Notes: generated by a model from the sequence alone, not told the origin. Shown: positions 36,465-46,258, counted from the first letter of the stretch. The stretch: DNA of 64,000 bases from Fischerella thermalis PCC 7521 (GCF_000317225.1 NZ_AJLL01000063.1:38455-102454), one strand, 5' to 3'. Numbers and translations: made by a program.

Positions 36465-37120
36465 AATAGTTGGTTTTTAAGCTAGAGGTAATGCGATCGC
36501 TGGAATATTAAGTTTAATGTTTATGTGTACCAGTTGAGCAAGGAATATAAACAACGTTTATTTGGCTAGACTGCTATACCTCTTGTTCAGCTTCTCCACT
36601 TAGCTGCTTGGGAGTTCAGAGTAAACCTTACCTTTTCCTCAATTACCAACTGTGGAAGCATAATACTTATAATACTTTAAGTAATTAGCCGAACTTGATA
36701 TGAGACTCTCTGGCTAAATATAAAGCATCAATGGTGCAAACACCTATATATTTATTAAATATTCCAAAAGTAGAGGCGTAATCTTCCTGAATAGGTATGA
36801 AAGATTATTTTCACAGGACGACTTACGCAGAACAGAACCAAAGTCACGGTAATTGATGAATTAACGCTACTCAAGAATAGGGTTTTCGGTCACATTTTGC
36901 GGTCTGATTTTTTTACTAACTTTAAAACAATATTATTACTTAAGTAATTGAAGATTAAAGTTTTAAAAAATACGTAATTTTTACATACCGATTTTACTGA
37001 GCTCGACAGCAGCATATAAATGTAGCTGTCAAATCTAACAAATCAAAATCCTTCGAAGGCAAGGATTTGAAATTTGCTGCTGCCAAATTTGATGAAAATT
37101 AACCTACATAAAGAAGAATT
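36465..37120. other. AT-rich intergenic region between divergent serA and the calpain gene
   Basis: This 650-base gap should hold both promoters. I see no repeat array, RNA gene or coding frame in it. Confidence 0.45.
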
Positions 37121-38878
37121 ATGCCAGCAGATTTTGCAGGTAACAATTTAAATAATTCTAGAAATTTAAATATCAATTATATCAATCAAACCTTTACAGA
37201 TTGGGTAGGAAAGGGTGATAAAAACGATTATTACAGCTTCAATGTAAGTAGTCGTAGTAGCTTGAATCTAATTGTTGATGGTCTGTCAGCCGATGCTAAT
37301 TTACAATTGCTAAATAGTAATGGTTCTGTGATCGCGGGTTCTTACAACCGTAAAAAGAAGGCAGAGACAATTAGCGCAACTTTAGATGCTGGCACTTACT
37401 ATATTAGAGTTTACCGAGTCAATAAGAAAAAGAGTACTTACTACAACTTAAAAGTTTCTGGCAACGAAGCACCACAATCTTTACAATTAAGCACCAGTAA
37501 AACCAGTTACCAACGAGGTGAAACAGTCAGCCTGACAAATGCTAGTGTCTTTGATGGTAATGGTGCAGCTGATTTAGCACGGATAGATTTTTGGTTGCAA
37601 AAAGACGGTGGTGAATGGCAAAATATCGGTGATGCGGTGAATTTCATTGCCAACAGTAACGATAACCGCTACGCCAGTTTTGAATACAGTTTATCTGGTC
37701 TTAGTGCTGGCAACTATTTATTATCTGCAAAAGCCTACGATAAATCTGGTGCTAGTACGGAAAGTATCCAAACCAGTTTTAGTATTGTACCTGTTCTTAC
37801 TCAAGACTGGTTTGACCTTAACATTCAAGATGCAGGTATACGTGAGGCTGCAAGGTGGCACTTTACAGATCATATCCTCGATCGCAACGATATGATTGCT
37901 ATCCTCCGGGAAGCAAAAGACAGCAGTGTAGTTGATGGTACTGAATTAACAGACTTGCGTACACTAGTCAATAATTCCTCTTTCTTAGGAATGCCAGAGT
38001 ATGTACGCATTTTATCTCATAAAGTCGTTAATTATGACCTAGCTAATCAAACTTATCAAGGTAAGGCGCTAGGTAACTTGTATGCAGGTAGCAGTGATAT
38101 TCACATTGAGAACTTAATTAGTAAGTGGTTTTTAGGTAGCGATCGCCCCACAACTTCTTATAATTATCAATACGCTCATGGTTCTTTGTTTCAAAATGGT
38201 ATTACTTATCAAGATATTAAACAAGGTAGTATTAATGACTGCTTTTTTCTCACAGGTTTAGCAGCAACTGCTTTCCGTTCATCTAGCATGATTGAGAATA
38301 TGTTTATCGATAACGGTGATCAAACTTTCACCGTGCGTTTTTACAACAATAGTATTGCTGATTACGTGACGGTAGATAGATATTTGCCCACCAATCAAGA
38401 AGGATATTTTGTTTACGCTAGCAAAGACAATTACTACGGAAACTCTGCTAATGAATTATGGGTAGCATTAGCTGAAAAAGCCTACGCTCAACTAAACGAA
38501 TCTGGATGGATTTATCAAGATAATACCAATTCTTATAATGGCATTGGTAATGGTGGTTATGTTAGTGATGCCCTCACAAACATCACAGGATTAAACACTT
38601 CTCTCGCCAATCTTCTCAATTTTAACTCAATCGTAAATGCTTTCAATTTTGGTCAAATGATTGGTTTGACGACAAAATCAACAGTGGTAGATGCAAATAT
38701 TATTGCTAGTCATGCTTACGCATTAATAGGTTACAATTCTGCTACTCAGATGTTTACACTGTTTAATCCTTGGGGTGTCGAAAATGGCACCTCTAAACCA
38801 GGTATTATCGAGCTTTCCTGGAATCAGATTGAGGCAAATTTTAGTTATTGGGATGCGACAATTAATAATATTGTGTAA
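37121..38878 (+). CDS. Calpain-family (C2) cysteine protease with PPC and Ig-like domains
   Basis: The 585-residue protein has an N-terminal PPC domain (residues about 20-115: DWVGKGDKNDYYSFNV ... LDAGTYYIRVYRV), an Ig-like beta domain (about 120-225: KTSYQRGETVSLTNAS), a linker, and a calpain catalytic domain (about 300-585). The triad is complete: Cys374 (QGSINDCFFLTG), His531 (ASHAYALIGY) and Asn549 (FNPWGVENG). ELWVALAEKAYAQLN is also calpain-typical. No signal peptide is visible, but PPC domains are usually on exported proteases, so a non-classical route (for example type I) is possible. There is no calcium-binding penta-EF-hand. Confidence 0.92.
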   Translation: MPADFAGNNLNNSRNLNINYINQTFTDWVGKGDKNDYYSFNVSSRSSLNLIVDGLSADANLQLLNSNGSVIAGSYNRKKKAETISATLDAGTYYIRVYRVNKKKSTYYNLKVSGNEAPQSLQLSTSKTSYQRGETVSLTNASVFDGNGAADLARIDFWLQKDGGEWQNIGDAVNFIANSNDNRYASFEYSLSGLSAGNYLLSAKAYDKSGASTESIQTSFSIVPVLTQDWFDLNIQDAGIREAARWHFTDHILDRNDMIAILREAKDSSVVDGTELTDLRTLVNNSSFLGMPEYVRILSHKVVNYDLANQTYQGKALGNLYAGSSDIHIENLISKWFLGSDRPTTSYNYQYAHGSLFQNGITYQDIKQGSINDCFFLTGLAATAFRSSSMIENMFIDNGDQTFTVRFYNNSIADYVTVDRYLPTNQEGYFVYASKDNYYGNSANELWVALAEKAYAQLNESGWIYQDNTNSYNGIGNGGYVSDALTNITGLNTSLANLLNFNSIVNAFNFGQMIGLTTKSTVVDANIIASHAYALIGYNSATQMFTLFNPWGVENGTSKPGIIELSWNQIEANFSYWDATINNIV

Positions 38879-38930
38879 TTTTTTGATGTAAATCAAAGTT
38901 TTGACCAAACATCATATTTTATAAATCGAA

Positions 38931-39199
38931 CACAGATGGAATTATCCGTGTGCATCTGTGTTCATCTGTGTTCGATACTTATAAACCCCTCGACTTAGCC
39001 ACGATCTTTTGTAAAAGTCGAACACCGATACACACAGATAAACACAGATGGAATTATCCGTGTGCATCTGTGTTCATCTGTGTTCGATACTTATAAACCC
39101 CTCGACTTAGCCACGATCTTTTGTAAAAGTCGAACACCGATACACACCGATAAACACAGATGGAATTATCCGTGTGCATCTGTGTTCATCTGTGTTCGT
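38931..39199. repeat. 112-bp tandem repeat (2.4 copies) containing CGAACACAGATG palindromes
   Basis: Two units (38931-39042 and 39043-39154) and a partial third (39155-39199) are nearly identical. Each contains ACACAGATGG...CATCTGTGTTCATCTGTGTTCG, which can fold as a hairpin with the CGAACACCGATACAC half. The same core makes a separate 127-bp tandem repeat at 60513-60790. Confidence 0.9.
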
Positions 39200-39437
39200 T
39201 TTCTCAAAATACTTGGACTATTCTAAATTTGAAATGAAGAAAAATCAAGTAATTGCTACATTATTTGAGTTATTCAATATACAATTTTTAAGTTTTTGTT
39301 TGCATCTCTTGAATTAATGCATGAAAACAACATTATTTGTAAAATCATTAGCATTTTACATCATATTTATATAGTAATTATTGTCAAGGAGGGAGATAAT
39401 TCAATGCTTTAAAAGTTTTCCAAAGGAGAAAATAATT

Positions 39438-41057
39438 ATGCCCATTCAAAATCATAATCAGAACTTGTTTGATGATAAAGGGCTAAATATTACTCCTAAA
39501 TATTCAGTAGATAATTTTAGTTCTCCAAATGAACGCTACTTTTACAGTAGTCGTAGTAGCTTTCATACAACAGAAAATACTCTAGAACCAGATGTTAGTG
39601 AACAGCGAGGAAAAGATCGCAAATCAAAAAAATCTGTATCATCTCAAGCAACCAAAGCAGATTTAGTAGTACAAAATGCATTTGCTCCTAGTGTAGCTGC
39701 TGCCGGCAGCACTATTCAAATTTCTTATCAGGTGAAAAATAAAGGTAAAAATACTTCTGGATTTAACTATACAGATTTTTATATTTCTAAAGACAAAAAC
39801 ATTAGTAGTGATGACTCTCTTTTAGGTTGGAGCTGGCTTGGTAGTCTTGGGGCTGGTAGTTCTACCTCTCAATCTCAAAATGTGACTATCGATAGCGATC
39901 TTGCTGCTGGAAACTACTATATATTGTACAGAGCGGATGCTTTGGATAATGTCCTAGAAATTAGTAATACAAATAATGTTTTGGCGCGGGAAATTACGAT
40001 TACCAACACAGCAAGTGGAGGATATAGTCCCGACTCTGGCTATGGTTTAATTAACGCTTCCGCAGCAGTGGCTAAAGCCATTGGTGAAAAACCTTTTGTA
40101 GATGTTCCTGACTTGGGTGGAAACAACTGGGGGGCTGATTTGGTAAAAGCACCAGAAACCTGGGCGAAGGGATACACTGGTCAAGGTGTGGTTGTGGCTG
40201 TTTTAGATACTGGGGTAGACTATAACCACCAAGACTTAAGTTCTAATATCTGGACGAACAGCAAGGAAATTCCTGGTAACGGCAAAGATGATGACGGCAA
40301 CGGCTATATTGATGATTACTACGGTTGGAATTTTGACGGCAACAACAATAGTACTTTAGATGTTAATGGTCATGGTACTCACGTCTCTGGTACTATTGCA
40401 GGAGTCAACAATGGTTATGGTGTCACTGGTATTGCCTATAATTCCAAAATTATGCCAGTGAAAGTTTTAGATGATGAAGGCTCAGGTTCTTATAGTGCGA
40501 TCGCTAATGGTATTTATTACGCTGTAGATAATGGCGCTGATGTGATTAACTTGAGTTTAGGCGGCGGTCGTTCTAACGATACACTGCAAAAAGCGATTGA
40601 ATATGCCAGCAGCAAAGGTGTTATTGTTGTCATGGCAGCTGGAAATGATGGTGGTTCACAACCAGCTTATCCTGCCCGTTATGCGAAAAACTATGGGCTT
40701 GCTGTTGGTGCGGTAGATCAAAATAAAAATCTTGCAGACTTCTCTAACCGTGCGGGAGCAGACCAACTTGCTTACGTTACAGCTCCTGGTGTCAATGTCT
40801 ACTCTACACTTCCAGGTAATGAATATGCATCCTATAGCGGTACATCAATGGCGACTCCCCACGTTGCGGGTGTAGTTGCTTTGATGCTTAGCGCCAACCC
40901 TAACTTGAGTGATGCTCAAGTGCGTCAAATTCTAGCAGAAACATCAGGAAATAGCACAACGCAAACTGCAAACTCTAGGGGGAATACTACCAGCTTGAGT
41001 TATGACAGTAATACCAATGTTACTTCACCTTGGATTCGCAGCTATACAAACAAATAA
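39438..41057 (+). CDS. Subtilisin-like serine protease (S8) with CARDB domain
   Basis: The 539-residue protein has a CARDB-type adhesion domain (residues about 70-190, KADLVVQNAF ... AGNYYILYRADALDNVLE), then an S8 peptidase domain. The catalytic residues are Asp257 (VLDTGVDYNHQ), His312 (GHGTHVSGT), Asn403 (AAGNDGG) and Ser470 (GTSMATPHVAG). The start at ATG 39438 is preceded by AAAGGAG and is preferred over the longer frame. There is no classical signal peptide. It probably acts outside the cytoplasm. It follows the calpain gene on the same strand, but the large tandem repeat lies between them. Confidence 0.93.
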   Translation: MPIQNHNQNLFDDKGLNITPKYSVDNFSSPNERYFYSSRSSFHTTENTLEPDVSEQRGKDRKSKKSVSSQATKADLVVQNAFAPSVAAAGSTIQISYQVKNKGKNTSGFNYTDFYISKDKNISSDDSLLGWSWLGSLGAGSSTSQSQNVTIDSDLAAGNYYILYRADALDNVLEISNTNNVLAREITITNTASGGYSPDSGYGLINASAAVAKAIGEKPFVDVPDLGGNNWGADLVKAPETWAKGYTGQGVVVAVLDTGVDYNHQDLSSNIWTNSKEIPGNGKDDDGNGYIDDYYGWNFDGNNNSTLDVNGHGTHVSGTIAGVNNGYGVTGIAYNSKIMPVKVLDDEGSGSYSAIANGIYYAVDNGADVINLSLGGGRSNDTLQKAIEYASSKGVIVVMAAGNDGGSQPAYPARYAKNYGLAVGAVDQNKNLADFSNRAGADQLAYVTAPGVNVYSTLPGNEYASYSGTSMATPHVAGVVALMLSANPNLSDAQVRQILAETSGNSTTQTANSRGNTTSLSYDSNTNVTSPWIRSYTNK

Positions 41058-41295
41058 TAAAACTGGACAAGCTATTGCTTGGTTTAATCTAGGTCTGACT
41101 TTAGAAAACGTCAACCGCCAATCAGAGCGATCGGTGCTTATCGTAACGCTTGTGAACTTTACTAAGCAATGGGACTTGATGCAATGGTTCAACGTTGCAA
41201 AAATAGGATTGAGCGTCTTTCACAACCGCAAGCACCAGTTATGATGTCTAGTCCCGAATTTTGGTGTTGGGTTCGTTCTTGGTTTCGGCGTTAGG
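41046..41295 (+). pseudogene. TPR protein C-terminal remnant
   Basis: The sequence encodes TGQAIAWFNLGLTLENVNRQSE in one frame, then after a frameshift near 41130 IGAYRNACELY, a TAA stop, and AMGLDAMVQRCKNRIERL, ending with FWCWVRSWFRR. This is a tetratricopeptide repeat tail with one frameshift and one nonsense change. It starts at the end of the subtilase gene, so the two may have been joined by a deletion. Confidence 0.75.
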
Positions 41296-41378
41296 GTAAT
41301 GGGTTTGATGATTAAGCGAACACAGTGCAAGGCGATAAACACAGATGATTTATCGCTGTTACAATACAATACTGCCCA

Positions 41379-41490
41379 GAACTAAAGTTCCGGGCTAATA
41401 GCCTAAGTCCACTTAAGTGGATCAAAATATGCAGTTTTGTCTACTTCAGTAGGTTTTAGCTATAAGCCTTGGAATTTCCTTTCAAGGCGG
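41379..41490. repeat. Composite palindromic repeat (AAGTCCACTTAAGTGGA plus TATAAGCCTTGGAA...TTCAAGGCGG)
   Basis: Two palindromes lie together: CTAAGTCCACTTAAGTGGA and AGCTATAAGCCTTGGAATTTCC/TTTCAAGGCGG. A relative lies at 44849-45090 and a partial one at about 32748-32770. Confidence 0.65.
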
Positions 41491-41555
41491 TTTAGCAGCA
41501 AAGCGAGGATTCATCAGATTTAGAGAATAAAAATGCAGTGTTCAAAATTTATCAT

Positions 41556-43553
41556 TTAACGTCCTACCAATTTATCCCGCAGATGCTTAATGCGATCGCG
41601 TAACTTCGCCGCTTCTTCAAACTCTAGTTTCTTCGCCGCTTCTTTCATTTGTGCTTCTAATTGAGTTATCAATTCTGGAATATTTTCTAACGGTAATTCG
41701 TCTAGATGTTGATCGACTGTTTCTAATTCTTGAGCATTTAACCTTCTTGATACTTCTAAAAAAGACAAAATTGCGTTACTCGATTTCTTTACTATTGGTT
41801 GTGGTGTAATTCCGTGCATCTTGTTATACGCCATTTGAATTCCCCGACGGCGTTCGGTTTCTTCAATGGCTTTAATCATGCTATCGGTGAGATTATCTGC
41901 ATACATAATCGCTTGTCCCCGCACGTGACGCGCTGCTCTTCCGATAGTTTGAATTAAGGATCGTTCTGCACGTAAAAATCCTTCTTTGTCTGCATCTAAA
42001 ATTGCTACCAGAGAAACTTCTGGCAAATCTAAACCTTCACGTAATAAGTTGACACCAACTAAGACATCAAAGTTAGCATCGCGCAAGTTTTGGATAATTT
42101 CTATTCTTTCAATCGAGTTAATTTCTGAATGTAAATACCTGACTCGAATACTATTTTCTTGCAGATAATCTGTTAAATCTTCCGCCATTCTTTTAGTTAA
42201 TGTGGTAATTAACACTCGTTCGTGGCGGTCTACTCGATCTTTAATTTCACCTAGTAAATCATCAATTTGTCCTTCTGTAGGACGGACGATAATTTCTGGA
42301 TCAAGGACGCCGGTTGGTCGAATGATTTGCTCTGCTATGTGTCCGTCGGAAACTTCTAATTCCCATTCTCCTGGAGTCGCAGAAACAAAAATACACTGGT
42401 TAACTTTTGACCAAAATTCTTCTGCTTTTAAAGGTCGGTTATCAGCAGCGCTAGGTAAGCGAAAACCATGCTCAATTAACACTTTTTTTCTAGCTTGATC
42501 GCCGTTATACATACCGCGAATTTGTGGTACGGTAACGTGAGATTCATCAATAACTAATAGCCAATCTTTGGGGAAATAATCAATTAAACATTCTGGTGGT
42601 TCTCCGGCTTGTCTTCCTGCTAAATGGCGAGAATAGTTTTCTACGCCGTTGCAGTAACCCACTTGGCGCAACATTTCTAAATCGTAACGGGTACGTTGAT
42701 CTATTCTTTGCGCTTCGAGTAATTTCCCGGCTGATTCTAATTCTGCTTTGCGCTCTTTTAATTCTTGGGCGATCGCATCACAGGCTTCTTCTAATCTTTC
42801 TTCTGGTGTCACGAAGTGACGCGCCGGATAAAGATTCACTGCTTGTAAACTTTGAAGAATTTCACCCGTGACTGGATCGACGTAACGAATGGCGTCAATT
42901 TCATCACCAAAAAACTCAATGCGAATAATCCGATCTTCGTAGGCTGGACCGATTTCTAGGACATCACCCCGGACACGAAAACGTCCCCGACCAATTTCTG
43001 TATCATTGCGGCTATATTGTACTGATGCCAAATTTCGCAAAATCTGCCTTTGATCTACTTCCATTCCGACTTGGAAAGGAATGGCAGCTTTGAGGTATTC
43101 TGAGGGAATTCCCAAACCGTAAATACAACTAATGGATGCAACAACGATGACATCACGACGTTCAAAGAGCGATCGCGTGGCTGAGTGTCGCAACATGTCT
43201 ATCTCATCGTTGATAGAGGCTGTTTTTTCAATATAGGTATCGGTAACCGGAATGTAGGCTTCTGGTTGATAATAATCGTAGTAACTGACGAAGTACTCAA
43301 CAGCGTTGTTGGGAAAGAATTCTCGTAACTCGTTACAAAGCTGGGCTGCAAGGGTTTTGTTGTGCGCCAGTACCAGAGTCGGTTTACCGACTTTTTCTAT
43401 CACTGATGCAACTGTAAATGTCTTTCCGGTTCCAGTTGCTCCCAGTAATGTTTGATAACGATTGTGAGCTTGGATACTACTAACTAGCTGTGCGATCGCT
43501 TGTGGCTGATCGCCTGTTGGATTGAAGGGTGCTTGAAGACAAAATTTTGTCAT
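41556..43553 (-). CDS. uvrB: Excinuclease ABC subunit B
   Basis: The 665-residue helicase-like subunit verifies damage and hands DNA to UvrC in nucleotide excision repair. It has Walker A GATGTGKT (38-45), the beta-hairpin region ([14 protein letters not shown]), helicase motif [37 protein letters not shown], and motif [11 protein letters not shown]. The C-terminal UVR domain ([17 protein letters not shown]) contacts UvrC or UvrA. Length and order are normal. It stands alone. Confidence 0.98.
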   Translation of the reverse strand: MTKFCLQAPFNPTGDQPQAIAQLVSSIQAHNRYQTLLGATGTGKTFTVASVIEKVGKPTLVLAHNKTLAAQLCNELREFFPNNAVEYFVSYYDYYQPEAYIPVTDTYIEKTASINDEIDMLRHSATRSLFERRDVIVVASISCIYGLGIPSEYLKAAIPFQVGMEVDQRQILRNLASVQYSRNDTEIGRGRFRVRGDVLEIGPAYEDRIIRIEFFGDEIDAIRYVDPVTGEILQSLQAVNLYPARHFVTPEERLEEACDAIAQELKERKAELESAGKLLEAQRIDQRTRYDLEMLRQVGYCNGVENYSRHLAGRQAGEPPECLIDYFPKDWLLVIDESHVTVPQIRGMYNGDQARKKVLIEHGFRLPSAADNRPLKAEEFWSKVNQCIFVSATPGEWELEVSDGHIAEQIIRPTGVLDPEIIVRPTEGQIDDLLGEIKDRVDRHERVLITTLTKRMAEDLTDYLQENSIRVRYLHSEINSIERIEIIQNLRDANFDVLVGVNLLREGLDLPEVSLVAILDADKEGFLRAERSLIQTIGRAARHVRGQAIMYADNLTDSMIKAIEETERRRGIQMAYNKMHGITPQPIVKKSSNAILSFLEVSRRLNAQELETVDQHLDELPLENIPELITQLEAQMKEAAKKLEFEEAAKLRDRIKHLRDKLVGR

Positions 43554-43872
43554 GTAGTTTTGCTCTAAATACCCTAAATACCTATCTCATAGTAGCGAAT
43601 AGAGACTGGGGATTGAGGATCGGCGATCACCAATCGGAAGAGAGACAAGGGGGACAAGGGAAATATTACACTCTACTCTTACAAGAAGCCGCTGTTGCGT
43701 CTACACACTCCCCATTCCTCATCCCTAACTTGTTGATTTTTACTTATGTGTAGATTTTAAACAACCCTATACATATACAATATTTTTTAAAGTTAAACTT
43801 TAATTTATAGGAAAAACTTCACTTCTGTTGAATTTTTGTAAAAAATACTTAACAATCTAGAGGTATGAGCAT
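43554..43872. other. Intergenic region with dispersed repeats
   Basis: An ACAAGGGGGACAAGGG stretch and a GAAGCCGC...GCGTCTAC repeat (43683-43704) are present. The remainder is AT-rich and should carry promoters for the divergent neighbours. Confidence 0.5.
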
Positions 43873-44346
43873 ATGGCCGTTAGCAGTAATGGTAAGGCAG
43901 TAAGTCCTCGCCAACGTGCCAAATCAAAGGGGGAAAATACAGTGGACGTCGAAAATAACAAAACGCAAAGCTCAAACGAACAAGATAGTAATCTCGTAAC
44001 TCAAGCGGATTCGTCCGGTAAATTAGAAGTAACTGATACACTTGCTATTTCTGGAGTACGTCCGATCGCTGCTAGCGATTTGCAAGTAGCAGAGACAGTT
44101 TCAATTGCTGGTGTACGTCCTATTAGCACCAGTAGCTTACAAGTTGTAGAAACAATGAACATTATGGGTGTGCGTCCTATTACCGCAAACACAATCCATG
44201 TAGTTGATACCATCAATTTATCTGGAATTCGCCCCATCGCCTCCAGCTCTCTGGTAATTTCTGAAACTTACTCTGTGATGGGTAATCGTCCAGTAGCATC
44301 AAATGTTATTGATGATTCCGAATTTTTGATGGGTTATCTTGATTAG
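43873..44346 (+). CDS. Protein of five 19-residue repeats, unknown function
   Basis: The 157-residue protein has a charged, disordered N-terminus (about 1-50: SPRQRAKSKGENTVDVENN) followed by five tandem 19-residue repeats. Each has the pattern L-x-V-x-[DE]-T-x-x-[IV]-x-G-[VI]-R-P-I-x-[AS]-x-x, for example LQVAETVSIAGVRPISTSS. The fifth ends MGNRPVASNV and a short acidic tail follows. The alternation of hydrophobic residues and the invariant Gly-Arg-Pro suggest a small beta solenoid or a repeated binding motif. It ends in a strong terminator. I do not know its function. Confidence 0.8.
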   Translation: MAVSSNGKAVSPRQRAKSKGENTVDVENNKTQSSNEQDSNLVTQADSSGKLEVTDTLAISGVRPIAASDLQVAETVSIAGVRPISTSSLQVVETMNIMGVRPITANTIHVVDTINLSGIRPIASSSLVISETYSVMGNRPVASNVIDDSEFLMGYLD

Positions 44347-44370
44347 TGAAAACAATTATATTTATATAAT

Positions 44371-44405
44371 TTCTAACCCGCTTTTCTAGGAAAGGCGGGT
44401 TTTTT
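44371..44405 (+). terminator. Rho-independent terminator after the repeat protein
   Basis: AACCCGCTTTTCTAGG pairs with AAAGGCGGGTT and is followed by TTTTTTA. The GC-rich stem plus T-run is a canonical terminator for the 43873-44346 gene. Confidence 0.85.
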
Positions 44406-44618
44406 ATGAAATATTTTGAGTTCTTGATTGATTGTTAATATCTCACTAATAATTTACTTATCTCTCCTGGAGTATAGAAACTAATATACCTGTGGAAAGA
44501 AGGCTAAAGTCAAAATCATTCGCTAATTTATAAACATCAAAGCTAAAAAAATCAAAGTTAATTATCAACTTTCCAACAGCTTTGAAACTGAATAATTATA
44601 TAAAACCAGGAGAAAGAA

Positions 44619-44801
44619 ATGAGTTTAGAAGATAGAGCAAAAGCTACAGCTAAAAATGTAGAAGGTAAAGCACAAGAAGCACGGGGAAATGTTACTGGCG
44701 ATCCAGAAGATAAAGCAGAAGGAAAAGCCAAGCAAGCAGAAAGTGAAGTACGTCACTCTGTAGAAGATGTCAAAGATAATATCAAGAAAAATCTTGACTA
44801 A
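44619..44801 (+). CDS. CsbD family stress protein
   Basis: The 60-residue protein is highly charged and helical, with the CsbD pattern KNVEGKAQEARGNVTGDPEDKAEGKAKQAES. CsbD-like proteins accumulate in stress in many bacteria, and their biochemical role is unknown. A good ribosome-binding site (AGGAGA) precedes the ATG. Dispersed palindromic repeats follow. Confidence 0.93.
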   Translation: MSLEDRAKATAKNVEGKAQEARGNVTGDPEDKAEGKAKQAESEVRHSVEDVKDNIKKNLD

Positions 44802-44848
44802 GATTTCGGAATAGCTTTTGAGTTTGCCAAGAAATAAATTTCGTAGCT

Positions 44849-45090
44849 AAAAGTTCAAGTGAGCCAAAGTCTACCGAATATGAATATCAGTTTATTTTGA
44901 TAGACTTTGGCTATAAGCCTTGAAGTTTAGTTCAAGGCGTACTGAATTGACTAACCATGCAATTCACAGTGCAGAATTAAACAAACAGGGTGCATTCTCT
45001 TTTATAAAAGAGCGATTAGCTAAACTGGCTCAAATTCTAAAAAGATGTTGATTGAGATGATAAGTCCGCTGAAGCGGACTTATTATTCAG
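44849..45090. repeat. Composite palindromic repeats
   Basis: CCAAAGTCTA...TAGACTTTGG (about 44874-44912) is followed by CTATAAGCCTTGAAGTTTAGTTCAAGGCG, the second palindrome of the element at 41379-41490. ATAAGTCCGCT/AGCGGACTTAT at 45060-45083 is a perfect 11-bp inverted repeat with a two-base loop and a following TTATT. Confidence 0.7.
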
Positions 45091-45179
45091 AGCCAAATGT
45101 ATAGATTACAAACTGCTAATGAAAATAAATAAAACATATTGTTAGTTCTCTAACAGTATTTATTGAGGAGGAAACAAAA

Positions 45180-45617
45180 ATGAGTCTGCTACAGCAGAGT
45201 CGTAAACTTGTCACGGCTGTTGTTTTAATTTTAGTTTTAACTATTACTACTGCTTGTGGTGGTAACGTTGCCCAAGTTGACCGTACCACAAATCCACCAG
45301 TAGTTGGTCGAGATGTAGCTTACGCACAATTAGAGCGGGGAAACACCGCAGCTGGACAATCTTTTGGTAACTGGGTTGTGCAAACATCTCGGGGATTAGT
45401 CACAGATGCTTATGTTCGTGATAACAACAAGTTAGGTGTCGTTATTTCTCCACAAGTTCGTCCTAACGAAGTGCGAACCTTGACAAGATCTCTAGTTGAA
45501 GGTTTTCGGAAAAATTTTCCTAATCAAGATTTGACGGTTTTGGTATACGCACCCGACAAGCAGCTGATTTTGACGGCTCGATACGACGTCCAAAGCAATC
45601 AAGTTCAGTACAGCTAG
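45180..45617 (+). CDS. Putative lipoprotein, unknown function
   Basis: The 145-residue protein has a signal peptide with basic start and hydrophobic core (VTAVVLILVLTITTAC). A lipobox places Cys26 as the lipidated residue. The mature part contains AGQSFGNWVVQTSRGLV and VVISPQVRPNEVRTLTRSLVEGFRKNFPNQDLTV, a compact alpha/beta pattern I do not recognise. A strong ribosome-binding site (GAGGAGG) precedes the ATG. The next gene follows 84 bases downstream, so an operon is possible. Confidence 0.85.
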   Translation: MSLLQQSRKLVTAVVLILVLTITTACGGNVAQVDRTTNPPVVGRDVAYAQLERGNTAAGQSFGNWVVQTSRGLVTDAYVRDNNKLGVVISPQVRPNEVRTLTRSLVEGFRKNFPNQDLTVLVYAPDKQLILTARYDVQSNQVQYS

Positions 45618-45676
45618 GGATTGTTGTTTGTTGTTTGGTGTCCTAACAACCAACAATCAACCACCAACTACCAGCA
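45616..45676. repeat. STRR hairpin
   Basis: GATTGTTGTTTGTTGTTTGG is followed by CAACCAACAATCAACCACCAAC, complementary halves of the common array type, in the gap before the next gene. Confidence 0.65.
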
Positions 45677-45701
45677 AGGATAAGAAAAGGAGATTGATAA
45701 A

Positions 45702-46229
45702 GTGAGTAGCAGTGAAGAGTATAAACGCCAAATAATGAGAGATTTGGCTCAGGGTAATGTAGAATCTCTTGATGATGCTCCCAGCGGTGATGTATCACAA
45801 GAGTATCAAAGCTTTGATGATTTTGCTCAGCGTACAACGCCTTCCCAGCGTCGCCAAATGTTTGAACGCTCTTTTAATTCCAGCAGCATTCCTCCTAGCC
45901 AAATGGAGCCGGAATTACAAAAGGCGATCGCTAATATTAAACCCAACGAAAGAGATGATGTCGCACGCGCCTTTTTCAAACACCTGAAGCAAAGAGGATT
46001 GGATGAGCGTCATCTTGAGCAACAACTAGGACTTTCTACCCACAACCCCAACCGCATGAGTGCGGATGATGTCAGCAGACTCGCTTCTTTTGCATATCAC
46101 AACCATCCCGACATTTTCCGGGAAGTATTAGCAGAACAGCCAGCTATCATCAAGTTCCTCAGTAACCCGATTGTGGGAGCCATTGTCGGACTTGCTGCTG
46201 CTAAGTGGTTGGGTGGTCGTAACAAGTAA
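45702..46229 (+). CDS. Hypothetical cyanobacterial protein (175 aa)
   Basis: From GTG 45702 the product is acidic and hydrophilic for about 145 residues (SSEEYKRQIMRDLAQ, SQRRQMFERSFNSSSIPPSQM, RDDVARAFFKHLKQRGLDE), and ends with a hydrophobic glycine-rich segment (PIVGAIVGLAAAKWLGG) that could be a membrane anchor or amphipathic helix. A ribosome-binding site (AAGGAG) is present. A terminator follows. I do not recognise a family; a membrane- or thylakoid-associated role is only suggested by the tail. Confidence 0.8.
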   Translation: MSSSEEYKRQIMRDLAQGNVESLDDAPSGDVSQEYQSFDDFAQRTTPSQRRQMFERSFNSSSIPPSQMEPELQKAIANIKPNERDDVARAFFKHLKQRGLDERHLEQQLGLSTHNPNRMSADDVSRLASFAYHNHPDIFREVLAEQPAIIKFLSNPIVGAIVGLAAAKWLGGRNK

Positions 46230-46258
46230 ATTGGGAATGTCAATAATATAGACATGAA

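Noticed and set aside
38931..39199. Possible CRISPR array
   Set aside because: Units are 112 bp and nearly identical throughout, without 30-40-bp repeats alternating with unique spacers, and no cas genes are near.
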